From contig JAHRBC010000002.1 of NCBI GenBank assembly GCA_022702545.1, positions 2,356,001 through 2,420,000 of the forward strand: a DNA stretch of 64,000 bases, given 5' to 3'. Origin of the DNA: Phycomyces nitens. Taxonomy: Eukaryota; Mucoromycota; Mucoromycetes; Mucorales; Phycomycetaceae. The notes beneath the pieces are model-generated. The model did no database searches. It saw only the letters and a list, made by a program, of their open reading frames with translations, and was not told where the DNA came from. Each line of letters starts with the position of its first letter. Positions within the stretch are counted from its first letter, which is position 1. Positions 44,901 to 56,184 of this stretch are shown one piece after another. Both the position numbers and the translations under genes were made by a program.

Positions 44901-47900
44901 CCAGAGCTTTATCAAAATCAGAACGTAATTATTCTACGATGAAACGTGAGCTACTAGCCATGGTATTCGCACTTAAGAAATTCCACAAATTCTTATGGGG
45001 ACAGAAATTCACATTGTACACTGACCACAAGGCTTTGACATATATCCACACGCAAAAGGTGGCGAATCCCATGATGATCCAGTGGATGGATACGTTACTT
45101 GATTATAATTATGATGTGGTACACATACCTGGCATCAGCAACAAGTTACTGGATTATTTATCTCGTCTATTCTCCCCGGAAAATAGTCTGGAGGGGGGTA
45201 ATGAGGCACTGAAGCCATCTCAAGACAAAATAGAGGCTCAGCAGAATCCGAAGTTTGAACAAATTGAGTACACATCTAAACCAAAGGACCAAAGAGTATT
45301 TACGGTCAAGACAAAGAGTGATACCATAGACTACATGACACCTCCAGAAGAAGAGCGCAAAGATATATTAATGAAAGCGCATCTCTTTGGACACTTTGGT
45401 GCAGAACACATAGTAGAATTGAATCACAAGAACGGTATACATTGGGCAAATATGATCCAAGATGCACTTGAATGTGTAAAAGAATGTCTGTCTTGTCAGA
45501 AATATAATATCACTAAGAAAGGCTATAATCCTCTAAGACCTATCCATGCATATGTACCAGGAGACCACTGGGCAATCGACCTAGCTGGCCCATTACATCC
45601 TACAACAGAGAGTAATGTATACCTATTTGTAATGGTAGACGTTTGCACACGCTTCTGCTTATTAAGAGCAATTCCAAACAAACAATCAGATACTATTGTC
45701 AAAACACTAGTACAGATATTTGGTGATTTCGGGTTTCCACGAATCATACAATCTGATAATGGCACAGAGTTCAAGAATGAACTGATGAAGAAATTACTAC
45801 AGAATACAGGAGTCGATCATAGACTTGTAACACCATACCACCCTAGAGCAAATGGCCTAGCAGAGAGATGGGTACAGACATCTATGCAAGTCATCAGAAA
45901 GATGGTAGCAGGAACTGGAAAAGATTGGGACTATTATCTCCCAGCTGTACAATTGGCAATCAATAATAAGATGTCAAAAAGGTTAAATACTGCTCCATTT
46001 TCACTGATGTTTGCTAGACAAATGAACGCTTTTGAGGACTATAGAGATCCCAAATCTACACCATCGAAACCAATGACCTATGACGAACTTATCAAACATA
46101 TTGATCATATGGCAGAAGTTGTGTTTCCAGCCATTAAAGACAGAACCAATCGAATTACGGCCATACAAAAAGAAAAGTTTGATAGCACGCATCGAATTGC
46201 AAGAATTGACAATGGTAGTTATGTAATGATCAAACTACCTACAAGAAGCAGCAAATTAGCTCCAGCATATCAAGGGCCATACACAGTAATCCGTCAAACC
46301 AAAGGAGGCTCATATGTATTACAAGATGAGACAGGACACTACAAAAATTGAGTGGTTTCATTCATAACAAACTACTATATTATCTTACCATTAGTAGACT
46401 GAAGTTAAACATAATAAACTTTTTTATTTTTGATGGCGATTATATTATTCAATATGTTCTATTGGATAGAATAATAAAGTAGAGCCTTTTAGATGTCATA
46501 TTTGTTTGTGATTTATTTCTACTTCTTGTAACTATATCATTAAATTAATTGGAGTAGAAATAATAAACAAATCAATTATTATCATGTTTATTCTCATAAG
46601 AAGGAAGAGAAATATGACCAGTATGCTTGCAAGTAAATAAGTTGACTGAAGATAATGAATTGTCTTATAGTTTTATTATTATTTAACAGCATTGTGTACA
46701 CTCTTGTTCTATATCTAGACATCTTTTTCAACCTAATAAACTATAAATTACAAAGATATGAAAATGACGGCAGGCATATTCTTTTGGATTATCATTTTTA
46801 TTTCCCGCATTTTATCAGGGTCAAACAGCCTTTTAATACAAAGTATTTGTTTTTCCTTTTTATTTTTTATATTCTTTTGTGCCTAAATATTACCGCAAAA
46901 TACTCTGGTAATTAATTCTTTTCTTTCTCTTGTGAATATATTTTTTACTCAATCTATTTTATTATTCATAGGTAACTGCTTATAAATATATTATGGGGCT
47001 CTCTATTGCACTTGGCTGTATATCCAAAGGTAAGATCATATTATGCTAAAGCTATTCTTTATTAACCAAATCACTCTTTTATATATAGCCACAAATTCTA
47101 TTTTTCTATCTATCTCAATATAATATTCTGGTAAACCTTTTATATTATAAATATGTCCTCTTTAATAACATCTATAACAGACATCTTGCTATGCTCTTAT
47201 ATTGATTCCCGATTGAAATTATCTGGCCATTCCAATGGCTATATCTTGTAAGTAAACTAATATTTTAGTATTACATATTGTTTATCTACAAATATTAATA
47301 TATATCTATTAGACAATAATCATTTGTTGGTATATTACAGAGAGTCTATCAAATGTTTTATTTATTATATTAAAAATGTAAGTATAAGAATGAATGATTT
47401 ATATAAAAATAATTTACTAACAATCTTCTCTTTTACTTTTAGACAGTATTGGCTTTCTCTCAGCTAGGTAAGTATCCTGGCTCTATTAAGAACCAGTTGA
47501 TGGTGCTGACCAAGAAATATCGATTGGTAGAATAGATATACCAAAGAAATAATCTAGAGACTAGAATATATAGCGCAAATGTATTTTTTATCAAATAAAA
47601 CAAAAAATAAAAATTTTCAGAATCTATTGCTCCAAAAAACAATAAACCAGAGAGGCTTGTTTGCATAGAATAACTACAATTACCTTGCAATAGTCTACAA
47701 TCATCCTTGATGGACTGTTAAAACATATTATAAAACCCACTATAAAATATAATGAAAGATAAAACTGGTTGTTTGTAAGTGGTCAATCTCCCCTGACACA
47801 AACTGTCTGTGTATCGTAAAATACAATGCAAAAAAGGGTAGATCGACTAGGAATATATTGTGGCTACAATGTATATTTAAGTTTTGCACTGTTTGAGGGC

Positions 47901-48489
47901 ATTTAAATATTCTACATTGGATTCTTGTACACCAGTAGGTAGGATGATTCAGTTCACTCCCATATCTTTTTAGTCTACTACAGATCACGATTATATATTA
48001 CCAAAAGCATAGTAAAACTATACAATTAAGTAGCTTATTTTATAAGTTTTATCTACATAATACTCTTAGACTTTTGTAGTGGGAGCACTCTTGCCTAGAG
48101 ATTACCCACCATCGGATTTGAAATTGATATCGATGGACGAGGCAATACTCGAAGACGAACTGTTTGAAGTACAGGCAATCATCAATCACAGAGGCAACGC
48201 TGGCAAGCGTGAGTTTCTGGTGAGATGGAAAGGATATGGACCAGAAGAAGATGCCTGGATCACACCGGATAAGTTTACAGATCTCCAAACAATCCAAGAA
48301 TATTGGGTACGCAGAGACAAACAGAATATCACGAATGAGCTTGTAGTAAAAAGACCAAGAGGACGTCCAAGAAAGGACCAGACCAAGATTCTCAGTGCAC
48401 AAAACAAAACAAACTCCATCTCCAAGAAGAACTACGATAATAGACGCCAAAGCAAGCGCTTAACTAAAGTCAAGTCTGGAGGGGGGTAA
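41993..48489 (+). pseudogene. Gy2 gag-pol fusion ORF, split by CACTA-B
   Basis: ATG 41993 opens a 1448-codon frame to 46336, which resumes at 48085. Domains: gag with zinc knuckle (CYHCHRQWSPGHTC), protease (LLDSGAKVSC), RT (FVDD at about 44370), RNase H (FVATDASNLGIG, YTDHKAL), integrase HHCC (HLFGHFGAEH..CLSCQKY) and DDE (WAIDLAGP, QSDNGTEF, PRANGLAERW), then after the insertion a chromodomain (VRWKGYGPEEDAW). Gag and pol are in one frame, unlike Gy1. Apart from the insertion I see no disabling change. Confidence 0.9.
46337..48081 (+). mobile_element. CACTA-type element, family B (non-autonomous, 1745 bp)
   Basis: Starts CACTACAAAAATTGAG at 46337 and ends CTTTTGTAGTG at 48081, giving 10-bp terminal inverted repeats. 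GGA is duplicated (46334-46336 and 48082-48084). Very AT-rich, with no transposase domain found. The terminal sequence is close to that of family C (CACTGCAAAA), so the family-C transposase might act on it; this is inference. It inserted in Gy2 integrase C-terminal to the DDE core. Confidence 0.88.
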
Positions 48490-48831
48490 TGTTGTATTTG
48501 GCATAATGGTATATCAGAGAAAAGTGATATATAAACCCAGATAGCTGGATTATCTAAAATCAAGACAAACTATACCATCCAGAAATCCTTATCCAAATAT
48601 GAAAATACCATATCCAATCTATTGTGGGACAAAGTCCCAAAATACCTATTAACTAATAACACAGCTATTATGATAATGAATATCCAAGCTGATAAGAATT
48701 ATAACAATAATTATAAATACTAAGTTAACACACTTCTTGAATCAAGAACTGGATATAACTTTAACTTTTTCTCAATCACAATAAAGAGTCTCAAAGTATC
48801 CACCGTCCCTTTTCTACTACCAAATATCACA
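48490..48831 (+). repeat. Gy2 3' LTR
   Basis: 342 bp, outer flank CTGTG. Confidence 0.93.
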
Positions 48832-48885
48832 CTGTGGTCCTTATATGAAAGCTAATTATTACAAGCATGGATGTATAATGTACAT

Positions 48886-49503
48886 TGTTGTAAATGAGTA
48901 TTGATCACTGCTGAATCTGAGAGTAAGACTGAAGGATAAAATAATATCCTCAGCTATTCCAGTCAAATGGATCTGCCTTTATGAGATTATCCAATACACA
49001 GATCGTCATACACATAATTGATTATTATTTATTATTATTATTGTTATCACCATAATATGGGATATACAGATATACACATATTTATCTAATGGCATCATCA
49101 TATTCCATCTACATATTTCGTTTATTATATGAATACTTGATTGAGAGACTACAACTACAATGAATTAATAATTCTAAAACATTACCCAAGTATCTGGGTC
49201 GGAATATTAAAATATTACCAATAGCATAAATGCTCTTCTTTACCAAAGCTCTCTGGCTGATCTGACTGGAGAAGTATCATATCAATAGGTCTCTCTGGAT
49301 CTTTCCAGAAAGACAATACTCCTGGAAGATGACTCATCGTGATAAATATTACCAAAGCATATACTGAATTATAAATCAGAAAACATATAAATATCAGTAG
49401 TTAGTTCTGTGTAGAAACATAACCTTTTTCTTGATAATAAACACCCTACACAAGTTCTCACGAATTCTTTCGTATCTTTCTTATTTTTACTCTACCCACA
49501 ACA
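48886..49503 (+). repeat. 618-bp solo LTR, family H, copy 2
   Basis: TGTTGTAAATGAG to ACCCACAACA, flanked by TACAT on both sides (48881-48885 and 49504-49508). Contains ACATATAAATATC (TATA-like) and GATAATAAACACC (polyadenylation signal). No internal region remains, so it is a true solo LTR, inserted in the N-terminal part of the Tc1 transposase gene. Confidence 0.9.
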
Positions 49504-49696
49504 TACATGAATTTTGTTGATTTTGGTGCTACCAAGATTGCAAGTGTTGTTGGAATGAGTTTGGGGAATTCTTGATACACTCCCTCAATACACTCCCTCC
49601 GCCAAAAAATCAAAAAAGTGTGACGTAGACTCTTTTGTAAAGAGTGAATTTCAGTGTTCATATTTTCAAACCTTCTTTGAACTTTACCTTGTCAAA

Positions 49697-51642
49697 ATGT
49701 TTTCTCAATCTAATCGAACTCGCGATAACATGAACACCAAATTCAAGAAAAGCTTTGCCATTGGCAGACAATTTCAATCGAAAGAAGAGTTAACCAAAAC
49801 TGTTAAAAGCTTCGGAAAGAAATACAACGTCGTCTTTTCTATTAAAAGCTTGAGTCTTAAGCAAGGCAAATTTGCTTACATTTGCAAGCATGGAGGATTG
49901 AAGCGCGAATTGGAAAAGAATTCTGCCGAAATTGAGAATCAAGAAGCAATCGAAGGCGCCGAGACCATGAAGAAAGAAGTGAAACGGAGTACCCAAAAGT
50001 TTGATTGCCCTGCTTCTTTCAACTTGTTTGATTTCGCTATAACTAGAAGCAACATGGAGCATAATCATCCCATCTCACAGGATAACACTACTTATGCAGT
50101 CAATCGTAAGCAGCCACCTAAAATCATGGAACGAATCTACACTTTGCTGGCTAGTGGGCATAAAGACCCAGTTACAAGTGTTATGGACGTAAGTGCACAT
50201 ATCAACACTTGGCAACTATTTCTAAATTATTTTTACCTAGACTTTGAAAGCTTTGAATGTAACGAATATCATCAAAAAGGACATTCATAACATCCAAACT
50301 CTTTTTTTGAAGAATGAGAATGGAAAAGAAATGTTTCTTCTTATATCCTATCTTGAAAGCATTGGATATACTGTTTGCATTCAAGTAGAGACGAAAGGGG
50401 ACATGCAAGAAGTTAAAGGAATTTTCTTTATTCACCATGCAGCGATTCAAGAGGCAAGAATTTGGCCCGAGGCAGTTACGATTGATGCGACCTACAAGAC
50501 TAATGCCCACAAGCTGTCTCTTGTAAATGTTGCTGGCACAAGCAATGCATCCTCTGATAAAGGAAGCAATAAACTGCAAACTTTTGCAATTGCAGCAGCC
50601 TTTGTTAATTCGGAAACCGAGGCTACATACACCTGGATCCTAGAGGAATTGCGAGAGGCCATTTGGCCTACAAATGAACACCCTTTGCCATCAGTATTTG
50701 TAACTGACAACGAGCAAGCTTTGCGCAATGCAATTGGTGCCATCTTCCCTGAAAGCCAGCACTTGCTCTGTTCCTGGTATTTGTGGAATACCATGGCAAC
50801 AAAGCTCCCAATTGGAACAATAGATTCAGCTGAGTATAATCTTCGTCGTGCTCAAGCTGAATTGGAGTTCAAGGCGATCATGTCTAGCTTTGACGAAGCA
50901 AGCTATAAGGAGGCGCTTGGCAGCTTTGAACAGCTGATCACAACTCATGGCTACTTCAAGAACAATGGAAGTTTGGCATTGCGTTACTTGAAGGATGTGT
51001 AAGTTATAGTGTTTTTGTTAAAGTTTTTTTACTAATCATAATCTTGTATTAGTTTGCTCCAGGATGATGAGGTCAAACACTGGGTGGGTATGTATGCCAA
51101 CGATCACCCTCACATGGGAAACCAAACTTCTGGAAGAGCAGAGAGCTTCCATTCAGGTCTGAAAAGAGCCTTGGGTAGCCAGTCTGCATCCAAGCTCACG
51201 CTTACTGTTAAGCAAACGAATGCGTACTATGAGCAAAAGGTAAATGGTTAATCCCAGAAAACCCACCATCTATATTTTAACTTTTTTAAAGAGAGCAAAT
51301 TGCTACAGAAAGCTGAATGTTGAGAGGATCAGCATCGATTCAGTTCTGTTTGACAGAGAAAAAGAGTTTAGATTTAAAAATCTTGCTTTTAAAGTTGTCA
51401 GATTTGCAATGGACAAGATCAGGACAAACACAATCACCAGCCTGCAATCTGATTTTGTTTCTAGAGGTGCCAATTGCAAGTGCTGGGATCGCATCAGATA
51501 CAAGCTGCCATGCCCTTGCATTATTGCTGCTAGTCCTGAGGTTTTGCCTCTTGACATTGTTGATATGCGCTGGCGGTTTGAATGTGACAAAAGTTTGTAT
51601 CTTGAAAGCAATTATGCTAAGAATAACCTTTATATGTTCTGA
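49697..51642 (+). CDS. MULE transposase
   Basis: Exons 49697-50188, 50241-50998, 51053-51239 and from 51292 join in frame. The N-terminus has a FAR1/WRKY-GCM1-like zinc region (YICKHGG, DCPASFN, MEHNHP). The MULE core has VTIDATYKTN (first Asp), VTDNEQAL with CSWY (second Asp), and GRAESFHSGLKRAL (Glu). A SWIM-like Cys cluster follows (CKCWDRIRYKLPCPC), with Cys in place of the final His. The MULE family moves long-terminal-repeat DNA elements by DDE chemistry. The true 3' end is unclear. The frame stops at 51642, but a splice site near 51610-51664 could join it to the downstream exons. Confidence 0.85.
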
Positions 51643-51663
51643 CTGATATTTCTTTACATAGAC

Positions 51664-52937
51664 TTTGAAGAGAAAACAGAGAATGTCCCTCTCAGCTGTG
51701 TTGTTGAGCCTGATCTAGAGAGCAAAGAAAACTTAGGTAAGTGCTGAGAATCTATGGAGGCTTCTAGGGGTGCATTTATACAGGTAAGTATAATATCAGA
51801 GTACCGTTAAAAGAAAATAAAACTCCAATTTATGATAAAGAGGGACCTTGTTTTTTCTTGGAAATAAAACCCAAATAAACCTGACAACCACAACTTTTAT
51901 AAAACTTGGTTATTATATATGCTTTATTAAAGGCTTAATTTTAATGACCCATAAATCATATTACATACTTTTATTTGCGCTTCTATGAATGCCTCCCAAA
52001 TGCCCATAAAGAACTCTTTAAATTAATTGCTTCGTGTGTTTCTTTTATTTTTACGTAAATAATAGAATCTGCAGATAATTCTACTGCCAACTCTGTTTTG
52101 GTTTCTGAACCAACTTCCTCTGTTCAGAACGACAATAATGACTATTCTTGTAGTAAGAAAAGAGATTTTTATTAGATAAATGCTAAACCCATAATGATTA
52201 TCTGTTTATGTTTATTAGGTGAAGATTTCGAGGTGGTTGAAGACGCCGAAGATTGCGATGATGATGAAACTGATCCTACGAGTGCTTTGTTGAAAAATGA
52301 AAAAGATGCTGATCAATTTGATGACAGTAAGCGTACAAAATTATATTGGTCATTTCTTGAAACTCTTGTTCTTGGTCTAATGACTCGTGTTTTTTATATA
52401 AAATCTAGATCTGAAAAAGATCTGTCCATCCAACAAAGAGGTCTTATTGGCACGTGTAGAACAACTCCTTCATGGGATATACAACACTGTCACTTTATAC
52501 AGTACCCAGCAAGAGATTTCCGATGCAATCAAAATTTTGGAGAAAACAGAGGCAGCGATTCTTAAGCCAGCTATCAACATGGATCTCTTGATGCTTCCTT
52601 CGACCAACACCAACCGCAAAGGCAGAAAGTCAAAGAGAGGGGTTAAGAGTGGAACAGGACGGCTGAGAATCCTCCAAGAGCTATTTGACGAAAGCCAAAA
52701 AAAAAGAAATCAAAAAAAAAGAAGAAGAAGAATTCAACAAGAAGAAAAGACAATTAGAGATTGAAGAAAGACATGTCAGCATTGAACAGAAAAAAAGAAA
52801 GTTGACATTGCTTGTACGTGCCGCCGATGGTAGCTTCTCTTATCCGGACAAAAGCACCATTAAAGCCAAAGAGGATACAACAAGCGCCGAAAGAGATTTA
52901 TCTCATCGCTCCTCTGCCTATGATAGGTATGTAAAGA
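51664..52937 (+). CDS. Linker exons between MULE transposase and OTU domain
   Basis: Small exon-like stretches alternate with intron-like GT/TAG spacers. They encode acidic segments (EDFEVVEDAEDCDDDETD at about 52218), a region with EISDAIKILEKTEAAILKP, a basic NRKGRKSKRGVKSGTGR, then a Lys/Glu coiled-coil (KKKRQLEIEERHVSIEQKK). The frame changes within the A-runs at 52697-52720, implying an indel in this copy or a missed splice. Exon borders are uncertain. Whether this joins the transposase, the OTU part, or both is unresolved. The composition resembles a flexible tether. Confidence 0.45.
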
Positions 52938-52987
52938 CTAAAAACAATGCTTATAAACAACTAAATATTGGGCCTATTTTCACTTAG

Positions 52988-53657
52988 TTTACAAACATAT
53001 CGCAATGTAAAGAAAGATGCCCCGTTCCAATGGATACACTCACAGTCAACTAGAAATGCAATTGCTGCTATTCATAGTGTTGGTGCTGATGGTAACTGTG
53101 GCTTTCGAGCTGTCAGTTTTGGTATACACAAGGACCAATGCAAATGGATGGATGTAAAGGGTGATATGCTCAAGATGTATATGAGATACAAAGACACTCT
53201 ATACAAAGCAATTGGTACAGATGCTGTAGTCCAGTATGAAGAGGAGAGAATGATCAACAGACTACAATCCAGCAAATCGCCTTGTTTGGGGCAAACGGAT
53301 CTATCCTTGTGGTTCAGCACCTTTATCTGCCCTCAAATTGTTGCCGACACATACCAAAGACCTGTCATAATCTACACGTACTCCGAACATTCTGTCAGAA
53401 CCACAGGCAAACTGAATGTATACCATGAATCTCAGGTTTATTGGCCACTCATTCACATGGAATTAACATCTGCAGACAATCCGATCACACTTCTTCTTTC
53501 CTTTTCGCACTTTTACTACGTTGAATTTCAGCGTACTCCTACAGGCCGAATGAAGAAATTCGATAAGCCAACTCTCAACTTTGACCATGTTCGAATTAGA
53601 GAGGCATTCCCTCAGACATGCAACAGTGTCGACTACTCGGTCCTTTTTAAGAGTTAA
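52988..53657 (+). CDS. OTU-type cysteine protease domain in the MULE
   Basis: The exon after a TTAG acceptor encodes SLQTYRNVKKD.. and is in frame with the preceding coiled-coil exon (52685-52937). The OTU signature is GADGNCGFRAVSFG, with Asp and the catalytic Cys. A C-terminal SFSHFYYVEF supplies the catalytic His, and FICPQIVADTYQRPVIIYTY matches the intervening OTU fold. Family members are deubiquitinases and related proteases. Both catalytic residues are present. The stop is at 53655-53657, about 200 bp from the element's right end. No signal peptide or membrane segment. Confidence 0.8.
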
Positions 53658-55099
53658 AAAAATATATTATATCAATTGCCATACTAAAATTCACTTTTAC
53701 AAAGAAAAAGTCTACATTAGTTTTTTTTTTGATATCCTTGTGGTGGGAGTGTATTGAGGGAGTGTATGAAGAACTAATTACAATCCTCACAAAAAGCCTA
53801 CGTCAGACTTTGTTGGTTTTTTGACGGGCGGAGTGTAATAAGGGAGTGTATCAAGAATCTCCCATGAGTTTGGCCACTGTCAAAAGTATCATTAAGCAAG
53901 TGAAGGAAACTGTGTCACCCGAGCCAAGAAAAGGTGCTGGAAGACCAAGAAAGATTGACGAGAGAGCCGAGAGACACCTTGTGTAAGTGGTACGGAAGGA
54001 CCCATTTGCCTCATATGACAAGCTGAGAGTGTCCTTGAACCGTATGGAAATATTCGTCTGTAGAGGCACTGTAATGAGGCCTCTTTAGCGTATGGGCTTT
54101 GGTTCATATACTGCAGCTCAAAAGCCAGCCTTAACTGAAAGACACAGGCAAAGAAGACTGGAAAGGGCTAATGAGCATGTCAATTGGTCTAATGAGCAAT
54201 GGAGAGGTGTAGTTTGGTCCGATGAGTCGAGATTTACAGTTGAAGACAATGATGGAGGAGCCAGAGTTATCAGAAGAGTTGGTGAAGGGTACAACATTGA
54301 ACATATAGTTCCTGGAACCAAGTGGGGAAAGGGTAGTGTGATGATCTGGAGCTGTTTCTGGGCTGGTGGTTTTGGGCCTTTGGTCTTCCTTGATGGCAAT
54401 GTAAATCAAGACCAATATGTAAACACTTTGGCCCAGAACTTCCTCCCATGGTTCCAAATTTTTTTCAAAGGAACAAAACAGGAGTTTTATATTCCAAGAA
54501 GACGGTGCTAGCTGCCATACAGAGTCCTATGCAAAGTGGTAGAAAGAGGGCCATGAAATCTGTGGTTTTGAGTACTGGCCAGCACAAAATCCTGATCTCA
54601 ACCCCATAGAGCATGTTTGGTGGGCTCTCAAGACTAGGATGCATGAAGAGAGGGTCAACATCAACAATGTTGATGATTTAAAGGTTGCAATGCAAAAACA
54701 GTGGAAGAGAATTGGCCTTGAACTTGCTTCATGTTTGGCAGGCAATATGCGAAACAGATGCCAGGCAGTAATTGATGCCAAAGGTAGACATACTCGCTAT
54801 TAAGCCTAATTTTGTTTTGAATATTCTAATAATATATACATATATCCTCTTGTAATTGAAGTCTAAATGATCTATCTTTCACAATCGATGAGCAGTTGAG
54901 TATTGAAAATTATTATTAATATTCTTTTTTGAAATTTTTGGTTTCAGAGGGTGAAACGTTTTGCGGCGTGAATGTATTAACAGAGAAAGCCATGATTTCT
55001 ACTTCATTGCACTGTACTACATATTCAAGAATAATTGGTACGTCACCAAGAGTATATCTATTTTATCTTTCTTCATAATATTCTCTCTATACTTCTTTG

Positions 55100-55460
55100 T
55101 ATTATATTACACCAGCATCAAATAAAATAAAACGACTAATAACGTCAAAAAAAAAACATTGGCTTTAAAAAATGGTAGTCATGTTACCATATCGTTCACA
55201 CATGCCAAAGATCATTATTCTCAAGAATGTTCATCTTCATTGCCAAGTAAAATGGTCATTTCAATAAACAATATAGCCTGGAAACTCACAAGACCTTTCT
55301 AGGATGCTAAAACTACCTCATTACAAGAAGAAGAAGAAAAGAGATTGCATCCGGTTTCTATAAAGTCTCATTGATAACATTCCCTTTCAATCACAATCCG
55401 CAGAGAAAAAATAGCCTGAAATTCCAAAAAAAATGGTAGTTGTGTAGCTGTTTTCTTGTA
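55100..55460 (+). mobile_element. Degenerate right end of a family-A CACTA element
   Basis: Recognisably related to 9985-10345. Shared blocks include AAATAAAATAAAA.G.CTAATAA.GTCAAAAA, AATGGTAGTCATG.TACC.T, TTTCAATAAACAA..T.GCCT and CCCTTTCAATCACAATCCGCAGAG. No clean CACTA terminus survives. It is much older than copies 1-3. Confidence 0.6.
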
Positions 55461-55626
55461 ATCTGGCGTTCTTGGTAAATATAATATTGGCTGCTCTACC
55501 TAGAGTCTTTATCAATAGCATATTGGTGTGTAAAGTAAAAATAAAATAAATCCCCCAGCCATTCAGCAGCGTACTTTTGATAGACATTAATGGTTTATCT
55601 TTAGACTCTTGACATTATGTTTTTGT

Positions 55627-55756
55627 AGCTTTAGGCTTTCCTGGGACATTCAATAGTGCCAAGATCCAAAATAGAGACATGATAATGCATTCTTTTGTCA
55701 AGCGTTCCAAAGAATTGGCAAAGACCATTGTCAAAGGATTAAAAGACATAAATTTG
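55627..55756 (+). CDS. Exon-like open segment, unidentified
   Basis: The open frame includes GFPGTFNSAKIQNRDMIMHS and SKELAKTIVKGLKDINL, followed by a GTATGC donor-like sequence. It has protein-like composition but no recognised family and no convincing neighbouring exons. The rest of 54977-56184 outside this and the CACTA relic shows no gene I can support. Confidence 0.25.
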
Positions 55757-56184
55757 GTATGCTCATGTCAGTAATTTCTCAAGAATTTTATTTTATCTAG
55801 TTCTACTGCAAGGAATTTAATTCATAGACAATAAATTTGACATGAGAATTTGCTTTCAACAACAATAAAAAATAAAGTCTCGATATCTCTCACTAAATTT
55901 AGGGTGTCATTGGTAAAAGTGGCAAAAATAAAGAGTATTTGCTATTATTGACAAGCTATTCAAAATAAAAGCTGCCTTTGTTCTATTTGTGACCAATTAG
56001 TATATCTTGGTACCCTGAGGCTGTATTCCATAGACTCGGGATACTCAAAGGAAGCCTAGTATCTTATATACTCAAGTTCAACAACCAATACATGAGACGA
56101 TGCAAAGGAATTAAATGTCTATTAACTCGATATCCGAGATAATGGTTTGTGTATTATTTAAATATGTATATATGCATTAAAATA

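Larger units (their letters stand above)
41605..48831 (+). mobile_element. Ty3/gypsy chromodomain retrotransposon Gy2
   Basis: 342-bp LTRs at 41605-41946 and 48490-48831, TGTTGTATTTGG to AATATCACA. CTGTG duplicates flank the element (41600-41604 and 48832-48836). The LTRs differ at about two positions, so it is young. A purine tract (CTGGAGGGGGGTAA) precedes the 3' LTR. The single gag-pol frame is broken only by a family-B CACTA insertion. Confidence 0.95.
49563..53863 (+). mobile_element. Mutator-like element (MULE) carrying an OTU protease domain
   Basis: Left end GGGGAATTCTTGATACACTCCC and right end, read inverted, GGGAGATTCTTGATACACTCCC. The terminal repeats extend imperfectly for about 80 bp (CGTAGACTCTTTT against CGTAGGCTTTTTG). 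ATGAGTTT is duplicated (49555-49562 and 53864-53871). It lies inside the Tc1 transposase, whose frame rejoins if the element is removed. A second, internal copy of the terminal motif lies at about 53690-53770. Genes: MULE transposase, a linker region and an OTU domain, all plus strand. Confidence 0.88.
41571..54803 (+). pseudogene. Tc1-like transposase, broken by three insertions
   Basis: Segments 41571-41604, 48837-48885, 49509-49562 and 53872-54803 join into one transposase frame. It has an N-terminal HTH region (GATKIASVVGMSLATVKSII), GRPRK hook, DDE motifs WSDESRF, EDGASCHT and DLNPIEHVWW. The last gives the Tc1-type spacing. Stops at about 53984 and 54088, and a frameshift near 54500-54512, show it was already decaying or decayed afterwards. 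The start at 41571 is the first ATG upstream in frame. Confidence 0.8.
41466..54974 (+). mobile_element. Tc1/mariner element holding three nested insertions
   Basis: Left terminal repeat CATTCGCATT..AAACGTTTCACCC starts at 41466, and the matching inverted end GGGTGAAACGTTTTGCGG..GAATG ends at 54974. TA flanks both (41464-41465 and 54975-54976). Net length without insertions is about 1.35 kb, typical of Tc1/mariner. Inside lie Gy2 (41605-48831), a solo LTR (48886-49503) and a MULE (49563-53863), each with its own target duplication. Confidence 0.82.

Noticed and set aside
46655..46915. 86-codon ORF inside CACTA-B
   Set aside because: AT-rich, hydrophobic low-complexity translation; no transposase motif.
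53690..53770. Inner terminal repeat as the true right end of the MULE
   Set aside because: The base pairs outside it do not duplicate the left flank, whereas the outer end at 53863 has a matching ATGAGTTT and restores the Tc1 frame.
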